This document shows positions 57,560 to 64,000 of a stretch of DNA of 64,000 nt, in pieces; position 1 is the stretch's first letter; the number at the start of each line of letters is the position of its first letter. Source of the DNA: Rubrivivax sp. GTDB lineage: Bacteria > Pseudomonadota > Gammaproteobacteria > Burkholderiales > Burkholderiaceae_C. The position numbers and the translations under genes were made by a program. The notes under the pieces are model-generated. The model was not told the DNA's origin and did not search any database. It was given only the letters and a program-made list of their open reading frames with translations. Location of the stretch: NCBI GenBank assembly GCA_030653385.1, contig JAURZM010000032.1, positions 62,001 through 126,000 of the forward strand, given 5' to 3'.

Positions 57560-58825
57560 ATGAAGGTCCTGGTGCTGGGTGGTGGTGTGATCGGCGTGGC
57601 TTCGGCCTGGTACCTGGCCAAGGCCGGGCATCAGGTGGAGGTGGTGGACCGGCAATCCGGTCCGGCGCTGGAAACCAGCTTTGCCAATGCGGGCGAGGTC
57701 AGCCCCGGCTACAGCTCACCTTGGGCGGGGCCGGGTGTGCCCATCAAGGCCATCAAGTGGATGCTGATGCAGCACAGCCCGCTGGTCATCTGGCCGCTGC
57801 TGGACCCGGCCATGTGGCGCTGGGGCGCGATGATGCTGGCCAACTGCACCGAAAAGGCCTATGCACTGAACAAGAGCCGCATGGTGCCCATCGCCGAGTA
57901 CAGCCGCGACTGCCTGAAGGCGCTGCGCGCCGAAACCGGCATCAGCTACGACGACCGCGCGCAAGGCACGCTGCAGCTCTTCCGCACGCAGCAGCAGCTG
58001 GACGGCATCGGCGGCGACGTCGAAGTGCTGAAACAATACGGTGTGCCCTTCGAGGTGCTGGACCGCGAAGGTTTCTGCGCCGTCGAACCGGCGCTGAAGC
58101 TCACGCAGCACAAGTTCGTCGGCGCGCTGCGCCTGCCGGGTGACGAAACCGGCGACTGCTTCAAGTTCACGCAGCGCCTGGCCGAGATGGCGGCCGACCT
58201 GGGCGTGAAGTTCCGCTGGAACACGCGCATCGAAGCGCTGCAGGTGGAAGGAACAGGCAAAGACGGCGCCATCACCGGCGTGCACACCGAAGCGGGCCTG
58301 CTGACAGCCGACAAGGTGGTGCTGGCGCTGGGCAGCCACAGCCCGCAACTGCTGGCGCCGGTGGGCATCCGCATCCCCGTCTACCCGGTGAAGGGTTACA
58401 GCATCACGGTGCCCATCACCGATGCGCAGTACGCGCCCGAGAGCACGATCATGGACGAGACCCACAAGGTGGCGGTCACGCGCCTGGGCGACCGCATCCG
58501 GGTGGGTGGCACCGCCGAACTGGCAGGTTATTCGCTGAACCTGCGTGAACCGCGCCGCGGCACGCTGAACCACGTCGTCACCGACCTGTTCCCGAAGGGT
58601 GGCGACGTCAGCAAAGCCACCTTCTGGTGCGGCCTGCGCCCGATGACCCCCGACGGCACGCCCATCGTCGGGCCCACGCCGGTGCAGAACCTGTTGCTGG
58701 CCACCGGCCACGGCACGCTGGGCTGGACCATGGCCTGCGGCACTGGGCGCGTGATTGCCGACCTGGTGTCGGGCAGGCAGCCGGACATCGACGTCAGCGG
58801 CCTGGCGATGTCGCGTTACCGCTGA
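57560..58825 (+). CDS. dadA: D-amino acid dehydrogenase small subunit
   Basis: A 421-residue FAD enzyme that oxidises D-amino acids, chiefly D-alanine, at the inner membrane. It has the FAD motif [20 protein letters not shown], the family segment [20 protein letters not shown], and [12 protein letters not shown] plus [19 protein letters not shown]. Full length. It is divergent from the MFS gene and followed by a broken gene. Confidence 0.93.
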   Translation: MKVLVLGGGVIGVASAWYLAKAGHQVEVVDRQSGPALETSFANAGEVSPGYSSPWAGPGVPIKAIKWMLMQHSPLVIWPLLDPAMWRWGAMMLANCTEKAYALNKSRMVPIAEYSRDCLKALRAETGISYDDRAQGTLQLFRTQQQLDGIGGDVEVLKQYGVPFEVLDREGFCAVEPALKLTQHKFVGALRLPGDETGDCFKFTQRLAEMAADLGVKFRWNTRIEALQVEGTGKDGAITGVHTEAGLLTADKVVLALGSHSPQLLAPVGIRIPVYPVKGYSITVPITDAQYAPESTIMDETHKVAVTRLGDRIRVGGTAELAGYSLNLREPRRGTLNHVVTDLFPKGGDVSKATFWCGLRPMTPDGTPIVGPTPVQNLLLATGHGTLGWTMACGTGRVIADLVSGRQPDIDVSGLAMSRYR

Positions 58826-59245
58826 GCGGTCCTGACCGGGCCATCAGCGCCGCGCTGGCGCTGGCCACCGCCGCCCAGTCTTCACCCATCGTCGTCAGCG
58901 TCGAGAACCTGACGGGGAACGGCACGCGCATCGAAGAGCTCGACCCGACCTTCGGCGACGCCGGTCCGGTCAGCGTGGATTGGGCGGCCGGCGGATCGGC
59001 CAACGAGTTGTGGCCTTGGCACAGCACCTTCTGGGCGAGTCTGTACCCGACCACCTCCCACCGCCTGTGGGAGACCTGCTCGGGCAAGGGCGGTGCGTAC
59101 TGCTCGAAAGGCGCCACAACGGCGTGCCAGCTCGACATGCACGTGGCCAGCGGCTTCCGCCGCCGTGCCCGCACCGGCCACGCTGGCGCTGGTGGGGCTG
59201 GTGCTGGCTGCGGCGCCGGGATGGGTGAGGCGCCGCAAGCACTGA
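58826..59245 (+). pseudogene. Remnant of a PEP-CTERM exported protein gene (frameshifted, no start codon)
   Basis: After dadA the frame of 58825 shows strong third-position G/C and protein-like text: the end of a signal peptide (ISAALALATAAQ), then SVENLTGNGTRIEELDPTF, WAAGGSANELWPWHSTFW and a Cys pair (ETCSGKGGAYCSKG). No ATG, GTG or TTG opens it. Near 59150-59165 coding character moves by one base to another frame, which ends in a PEP-CTERM-type sorting tail, VPAPATLALVGLVLAAAPGW then VRRRKH and stop at 59245. The simplest reading is a 5'-truncated gene with a +1 shift. A sequencing error, or a CTG start overlapping the dadA stop, are alternatives. Confidence 0.5.
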
Positions 59246-59274
59246 GCTGCGCCTTGGCCGGCCGGGGGGCTGCC

Positions 59275-59280
59275 TAGAAT
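59275..59280 (+). promoter_or_regulatory. -10 box of parE (predicted leaderless)
   Basis: TAGAAT ends 6 bases before the parE ATG, so transcription would start at or next to the start codon. A weak TTGGCC lies 15 bases upstream of the hexamer. Confidence 0.45.
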
Positions 59281-59286
59281 CGGTGC

Positions 59287-61287
59287 ATGCCATCCATCAA
59301 ACAGAACAACAGCTACGGCGAAGCCTCGATCCGCGTTCTGAAGGGCCTGGAGCCCGTCAAGCAGCGGCCGGGCATGTACACCCGCACCGACAACCCGCTG
59401 CACATCATTCAAGAGGTCATCGACAACGCGGCCGACGAAGCGCTGGCCGGCATCGGCCAGCGCATTGCCGTGACCTTGCACGCCGACGGCAGCGTCAGTG
59501 TCGACGACGACGGCCGCGGCATTCCCTTTGGCCTGCACCCCGAAGAAAGGGTGCCGGTGCTCGAGATCGTCTACACGCGGCTGCATGCCGGCGGCAAGTT
59601 CGACAAGGGTGCCGGCAGTGCCTACAGCTTCAGCGGCGGCCTGCACGGCGTGGGCGTGAGCGTGACCAACGCGCTGTCCAAGCGGCTGGCGGTGACGGTG
59701 TGGCGCGAAGGGCAGGTGGCCACGCTGGCCTTCGGTGGCGGTGACGTGATCGAGCCGCTGGCGCTGCGCAAGGCCACCGGCAGCGAACGCCGACACGGCA
59801 CACGTGTGCAGGCCTGGCCCGACCCCAAGTACTTCGAAAGTGCGGAACTGCCGCGCCATGACCTGGTGCACCTGTTGCGCAGCAAGGCCGTGCTGATGCC
59901 GGGTGTGACGGTGACGCTGACGGTGGAAAAAACCGGCCGTCATGAAGAAGAGACCACGACCTGGAAGTACGAAAAGGGCCTGCGCGACTACCTGATGCAG
60001 AGCCTGGCCGCCGACCCGCTGATTCCGCTGTTCGAGGGCGAACAGTTCGCCACCGCCAACGAAACCGAGAACTTCGCCGAAGGCGAGGGCGCCAGCTGGT
60101 GCGTGGCGTTCACCGACGAAGGCAACACGCTGCGCGAGAGTTACGTCAACCTGATTCCCACCGTGGCCGGCGGCACCCACGAGTCCGGCCTGAAGGACGG
60201 ATTGTTCGGCGCCATCAAGGGTTTCATCGACCTGCACAGCCTGCTGCCCAAGGGCGTGAAGCTGATGCCCGACGACGTGTTTTCGCGCGCCAGCTTCGTG
60301 CTGTCGGCCAAGGTGCTGGACCCGCAGTTCCAGGGCCAGATCAAGGAACGCCTGAACTCGCGTGACGCACTGCGGCTGGTCTCGGCCTACGTCAAGCCGG
60401 CGCTCGAACTGTGGCTGAACCAGCACGTCGAGCTGGGCAAGAAACTCGCCGAGCTGGTCATCCGCCAGGCGCAGACACGACAGCGGGCTTCGCAGAAGGT
60501 CGAGAAAAAACGCGGTTCGGGTGTGGCCGTGCTACCCGGCAAGTTGACCGACTGCGAAAGCCGCGACCTGCTGCACAACGAGGTCTTCCTGGTCGAAGGC
60601 GACAGCGCCGGCGGCAGCGCCAAGATGGGCCGCAACAAGGAAACCCAGGCCGTGTTGCCGCTGCGCGGCAAGGTGCTGAACACCTGGGAAGTGGAACGCG
60701 ACCGGCTGTTTGCCAACACCGAGATCCACGACATCGCGGTGGCCATCGGCGTCGACCCGCACGGCCCCCACGACAAGGCCGACTTGAGCGGCCTGCGCTA
60801 CGGCAAGGTCTGCATCCTGAGCGACGCCGATGTCGACGGCTCGCACATCCAGGTGCTGCTGCTGACGCTGTTCTTCCGCCACTTTCCGAAGCTGGTCGAA
60901 GCCGGCAACATCTACATCGCGCGCCCGCCGCTGTACCGCATCGACGCACCCGCACGCGGCAAACGCCCGGCGGCCAAGCTCTATGCGCTGGACGAAGGTG
61001 AACTGGAAGCGGCGCTGGACAAACTGCGCAAGGAAGGCGCACGCGACGGCAGCTGGAGCATCAGCCGCTTCAAGGGCCTGGGCGAGATGAACGCCGACCA
61101 GTTGTGGGAAACCACTCTCAACCCCGAGACACGTCGCCTGCTGCCGGTGGGTTGGCTGGGGGCAGGCAAGGAAAGTGGCTTCGAGACCACGGCCGCGGTG
61201 CTGACCAAGCTGATGGGCAAGGGCGAAGCCGCGTCGCGCCGCGAGCTGATGGAACTGCACGGCGACAGCGTGGAAGTGGATGTCTAG
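59287..61287 (+). CDS. parE: DNA topoisomerase IV subunit B
   Basis: A 666-residue ATPase subunit that decatenates chromosomes with ParC. The GHKL ATPase has VIDNAADEALAG, DDGRGIPFGLH and FSGGLHGVGVSVTNAL. The Toprim domain has VEGDSAGGSAKMGRN and ILSDADVDGSHIQVLLLTLF. The C-terminus SISRFKGLGEMNADQLWETT is typical. Length fits ParE, not the longer GyrB. parC is not in the window. Confidence 0.94.
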   Translation: MPSIKQNNSYGEASIRVLKGLEPVKQRPGMYTRTDNPLHIIQEVIDNAADEALAGIGQRIAVTLHADGSVSVDDDGRGIPFGLHPEERVPVLEIVYTRLHAGGKFDKGAGSAYSFSGGLHGVGVSVTNALSKRLAVTVWREGQVATLAFGGGDVIEPLALRKATGSERRHGTRVQAWPDPKYFESAELPRHDLVHLLRSKAVLMPGVTVTLTVEKTGRHEEETTTWKYEKGLRDYLMQSLAADPLIPLFEGEQFATANETENFAEGEGASWCVAFTDEGNTLRESYVNLIPTVAGGTHESGLKDGLFGAIKGFIDLHSLLPKGVKLMPDDVFSRASFVLSAKVLDPQFQGQIKERLNSRDALRLVSAYVKPALELWLNQHVELGKKLAELVIRQAQTRQRASQKVEKKRGSGVAVLPGKLTDCESRDLLHNEVFLVEGDSAGGSAKMGRNKETQAVLPLRGKVLNTWEVERDRLFANTEIHDIAVAIGVDPHGPHDKADLSGLRYGKVCILSDADVDGSHIQVLLLTLFFRHFPKLVEAGNIYIARPPLYRIDAPARGKRPAAKLYALDEGELEAALDKLRKEGARDGSWSISRFKGLGEMNADQLWETTLNPETRRLLPVGWLGAGKESGFETTAAVLTKLMGKGEAASRRELMELHGDSVEVDV

Positions 61288-61843
61288 TCAAGTGCCGGCT
61301 GCGGCCCCGCTGCGACTGCGGCCGACGCTGCTGTCCGACCTGGACTTCGTGGCCGCCGTCGAAACCGACCAGCACAACCTGCCCTTCATCACACCTTGGG
61401 AACGCACGCAGCACGAAGGTGCGGTGCGTTTCCCGGACTTCCGCCATTTCATCGTCGAAGCCGGCAGCACGCACCCGCAGTGGGGCGAACGCGAGGGTTT
61501 TGTGATCCTGCAGGGCTGCCGCAACCCGCACCGAAGTGTCGAGCTCAAGCGCCTGGTGCTGCAGACCAAGGGCCAGGGCCTGGGCCGGCGCTGTGTGCGG
61601 CTGCTCAAGCAGATGGCCTTTCGCGACCTGCACGCCCACCGTTTCTGGCTCGACGTGAAGCTGCTGAACACGCCAGCGCTGGCGCTGTATGCCAGCGAAG
61701 GTTTTGTCGAAGAGGGCCGGCTGCGCGAAAGCGTGCGCATCAGCAGCGCGGGTGCCGATGGTTACGACAGCCTGGTGGTGATGAGCCTGCTCGACCGCGA
61801 GTACCAGGCTCGTGTGGCCCTGGGTCTGGAAGGCGGGCCCTAG
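61280..61843 (+). CDS. GNAT-family acetyltransferase
   Basis: A 187-residue GNAT protein of the RimJ/RimL type (LRPTLLSDLDFVAAVETDQHN; KGQGLGRRCVRLLKQMAF acetyl-CoA loop; LLNTPALALYASEGFVEEGRLRE). The acceptor is unknown. The ATG lies inside the last codons of parE (8-base overlap in another frame), so it is translated from the parE message. Confidence 0.82.
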   Translation: MSSQVPAAAPLRLRPTLLSDLDFVAAVETDQHNLPFITPWERTQHEGAVRFPDFRHFIVEAGSTHPQWGEREGFVILQGCRNPHRSVELKRLVLQTKGQGLGRRCVRLLKQMAFRDLHAHRFWLDVKLLNTPALALYASEGFVEEGRLRESVRISSAGADGYDSLVVMSLLDREYQARVALGLEGGP

Positions 61844-61859
61844 GCCCTTGGTGGCCCGA

Positions 61860-62431
61860 TCAGCCTGCCTTGTAGAAGATGTAGTCGGCCTGGTAGGTGA
61901 CGATCTGCTGCTGGCCCACTGCCGCTGCATTGCACGGCATGGCCGGTGCCACGCCGCCCTGGGTGGCCACACGCTGGATGTAGCTGACGCCGGTCATCGC
62001 GCCCTGGCCCATCGCCGGGTTGGCCTTCACCAGCTGCAGCGGGATGTTGCCCATGCCGGCCGGGGCCACGGCCACCTGGGTGCCGGTGAGCTTGCTGCCG
62101 TCCATCGATGCCCAGGTGGCAGGCGGGCCGAGATAGCTGCCCACGGTTTTTCCGTTGCGGTCGTTCAGCGCCGCCTTCGGGCCGACAAACACCCATTCGT
62201 GTTCGCCCATGGCATGCGCCTTGGCGCGGCATTCGTAGGTGATCTCGCCCACACCGACGGTTTCCATGGCCACCTTGTGGCCCGCCGGCACCTGCACGGT
62301 GGCGGGCAGCATGTCCTGCTTGTACATGGGGTCGTCGAGGACATCGACGACATCGGTGTGCTGCTGCAGCCGGCCAGGGTGGCGATGGCGGCCATCGAAG
62401 CCAGGGTGGCGGTGCTCAGGGTGGTCTGCAT
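61860..62431 (-). pseudogene. DUF3455 lipoprotein gene with a one-base frameshift
   Basis: The gene begins with a clear lipoprotein signal, MQTTLSTATLASMAAIATLAGC (GGGAG upstream), in one frame. After about residue 33 the reading moves to another frame that carries a DUF3455 domain: YKQDMLPATVQVPAGHKVAM, GEITYECRAKAHAMGEHEWVFV and VTSVQRV-like SYIQRVATQGGVAPAMPC, ending at 61860. The frames meet at a G4 run (62328-62331; C4 on the coding strand); one extra base there gives a continuous reading TTPMYKQD. So it is either a true frameshift mutation, phase-variable slippage or a sequencing error. If intact it would be an about 190-residue lipoprotein. Confidence 0.6.
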
Positions 62432-62521
62432 GCGGGGCTCCCTGGGTTGGTCTTGACGAACCATCCCTACGCAGCTGCCGCCCCGGTGGTTGCACCGCGG
62501 CGCGCCAAACCCCCGTCAACT

Positions 62522-64000
62522 TCAGGCCTGAGGCAACTGATCGGCCGGCAGTGTCACCGCGATCACACAGCCACGCGGCGGCTGCAGCGCCACCGCCAGG
62601 CTGCCCCCCATGCGTTGCAGCAGCGTGCGCGCCATCGCCACGCCCAGCAGCTGCGTCAGCCGTTCGGCGCTGGCTGGTTTGTCGGCGTCGTGCAGCGGGG
62701 CCAGCAAGTCGTCCAGGCTGGCTGCGCCGCCGTCGGCGCGGTGATGGGCAATCTCGAAGTGCATCAAGCCGTCGCCGCCGCGGCGCGCCGCGACCTGCAC
62801 TTCACCGCTGTCGGCGGCCGCCACCACGTCCTGCAGCAGGTGCAGCAGCGCCTGCTCGACACGGCGCGTGTCGCCGTGGGCGTAGCCCAGCTCGTCGCTC
62901 AGCTGCAGTTGCATCTGCAGGCCCTTGCGTTCAGCCGGCGCCTTGACCAGCTCGACGGTGCGCTGCAGCGTGTCGCCCACGTCGAAGGCTTCGCGCTGCA
63001 GTTCCAGCTGGCCGGCCTGCATGCGGCCCAGCAGCAGCACGTGTTCCACGGCTTCCTGCATGCCGCGTGTGCGCTCCAGGGCCTGCGACCAGGCACGGGC
63101 CACGGCGGCGTCCTGCGCACCGTGCACCCCTTGCTGACCGTTGGCGGTCTGTTGCAGCAGGGCCGACAGCGGCGCCCGCAGGCAGCGCGACAGCGTGGCC
63201 AGAAACTCGTTCAGCGAACGTTCGGCGCCGGCCTTGCGCTCGGTGGCGTCGGCCAGGCCTTGCGCACCCAGCTGCAGGCTTTCCTGCTGCTGCGCCAGCG
63301 TGGCGGCCAGGGTGCGCGCTTCGGTGTCGTCCTGCGCCACGCACACCAAGGTGCCGTCGTCGTGCGCCAGCTGTGCGCTCCAGCGCAGGTGCAGCAGGCT
63401 GCCGTCGGCGCGGCGCCAGCGGTGGGCCAGGGTCTGCGGCGCGGTGGCTGCGGCGTCCAGCGCACGTTCGGTTTTTCGCAGGTCGTCGGGCAGCAGGTGC
63501 TGGACCATCGGCGTGCCGGTCAGCGAAGCCTTGGGCTGGCCCAGCAGTTTTTCGAAGGCCGGGTTGATGCTTTGGATGCGGCCTTCGCGGTCGAGGAAAG
63601 CGATGGGCGCCAGCGACGATTCCATCAGACTGGCATGGGCCTGCAGCACACGGGCGCGCCCCTCGTGCTGCTGGCGGCGCTCACGGCGCAGCCGCTGCAC
63701 CTGCGCCTTGGCGCGTTGGTTCTGCACCAGCGCGCCGATGGCAATGGCCAGCGACAGCAGCGTGGCCAGCAGCGTGAGCCGGGAGGTCCAGGCAGCGGCA
63801 GCGGCGGCTTGTGCACGGGCTGACAGCAGATGCGCGTCGGCGTGAGTCTGCAACCCGGTCAGCGCTCGCTGGATCTGTTCCTGCAGCCGGCGGTTGTCCA
63901 CTGCCGCCACGGCGGCGGTCGTGCCGGCGGCCGTGCCGCGGTGGCGCAGGTCGGCGGCAGCCGCGAGCTGTTCGATGCGCTGCGCCAGCAGCGGCGCCAG
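62522..64000 (-). CDS. PAS-domain histidine-kinase-like protein lacking the phospho-acceptor His (5' end beyond window)
   Basis: About 492 residues are visible; the N-terminus lies outside the right edge. The first part resembles the end of a CHASE3-type sensor (LAPLLAQRIEQLAAAADLRHR), then a membrane helix (LTLLATLLSLAIAIGALV), a coiled linker and a PAS domain (LAPIAFLDREGRIQSINPAFEKLLG). The HisKA-like segment reads EFLATLSRCLRAPLSALL, with Arg where kinases have His. The ATPase domain also lacks the N-box Asn (LLQDVVAAADSGEV) and the DxGxG loop. It is probably a non-catalytic pseudo-kinase. No partner regulator is visible. Confidence 0.75.
   Translation of the reverse strand: MAPLLAQRIEQLAAAADLRHRGTAAGTTAAVAAVDNRRLQEQIQRALTGLQTHADAHLLSARAQAAAAAAWTSRLTLLATLLSLAIAIGALVQNQRAKAQVQRLRRERRQQHEGRARVLQAHASLMESSLAPIAFLDREGRIQSINPAFEKLLGQPKASLTGTPMVQHLLPDDLRKTERALDAAATAPQTLAHRWRRADGSLLHLRWSAQLAHDDGTLVCVAQDDTEARTLAATLAQQQESLQLGAQGLADATERKAGAERSLNEFLATLSRCLRAPLSALLQQTANGQQGVHGAQDAAVARAWSQALERTRGMQEAVEHVLLLGRMQAGQLELQREAFDVGDTLQRTVELVKAPAERKGLQMQLQLSDELGYAHGDTRRVEQALLHLLQDVVAAADSGEVQVAARRGGDGLMHFEIAHHRADGGAASLDDLLAPLHDADKPASAERLTQLLGVAMARTLLQRMGGSLAVALQPPRGCVIAVTLPADQLPQA

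Overview
This 64 kb window is chromosomal DNA from a high-GC betaproteobacterium, most likely order Burkholderiales and probably the Rubrivivax/Leptothrix/Ideonella branch. The evidence is the strongly G/C-ending codon use, two Bug-type (TctC) solute receptors, the rhodanese, Pcm-like and TolC gene set beside waaA, a BamC/DapA pair, and a PEP-CTERM tail. Placement within the order is inference. I see no phage, integrase, IS element, CRISPR array or rRNA. There is one tRNA gene, tRNA-Gly(CCC).

Layout, 1-16 kb. tamB (cut by the left edge), tamA and a CoxE-like VWA gene form one minus-strand operon. A plus-strand diguanylate cyclase follows. Next is a minus-strand MoxR ATPase / acetyltransferase / S9 peptidase operon, then a diheme cytochrome c. 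An alkylation-repair operon (Ada-AraC-AlkA fusion, Ogt, EamA exporter) lies opposite an SDR gene.

16-25 kb. A DEAD-box helicase precedes a compact catabolic island: Bug receptor plus FAH-family hydrolase on the minus strand, and a GntR/FCD regulator, second Bug receptor and alpha/beta hydrolase on the plus strand, with a TerB-like gene inside. A LytS/LytTR-type two-component pair follows.

25-38 kb is envelope and efflux: a phosphohexomutase and WaaA; a Pcm-like protein, rhodanese and TolC; a tripartite-type RND pump with adaptor and TetR repressor; UppP; TrmB; tRNA-Gly; and a degenerate REC-GGDEF protein.

38-48 kb holds an MscS channel, succinate-semialdehyde dehydrogenase, alaS with an acetyltransferase, and a large isolated Oar-like TonB-dependent receptor.

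48-64 kb is mostly housekeeping: a YecA/SEC-C protein, coaBC-dut, an FKBP isomerase, a RoxA-like ribosomal oxygenase, an Ala-rich lipoprotein, dapA-bamC behind an MFS gene, a 42-residue membrane protein and a methyltransferase, then dadA, parE, an acetyltransferase and a pseudo-histidine kinase cut by the right edge. Two broken genes lie here: a PEP-CTERM gene remnant between dadA and parE, and a DUF3455 lipoprotein with a one-base frameshift.

I found no convincing completely new multi-gene system. The best leads are the two broken genes, two signalling proteins that have lost their catalytic residues, a candidate operator shared across the Bug/FAH island, a nested 42-residue membrane protein, and several genes whose -10 box sits only 6-8 bases before the ATG, predicting leaderless mRNAs. 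All identifications come from reading the sequence; no database search was run.
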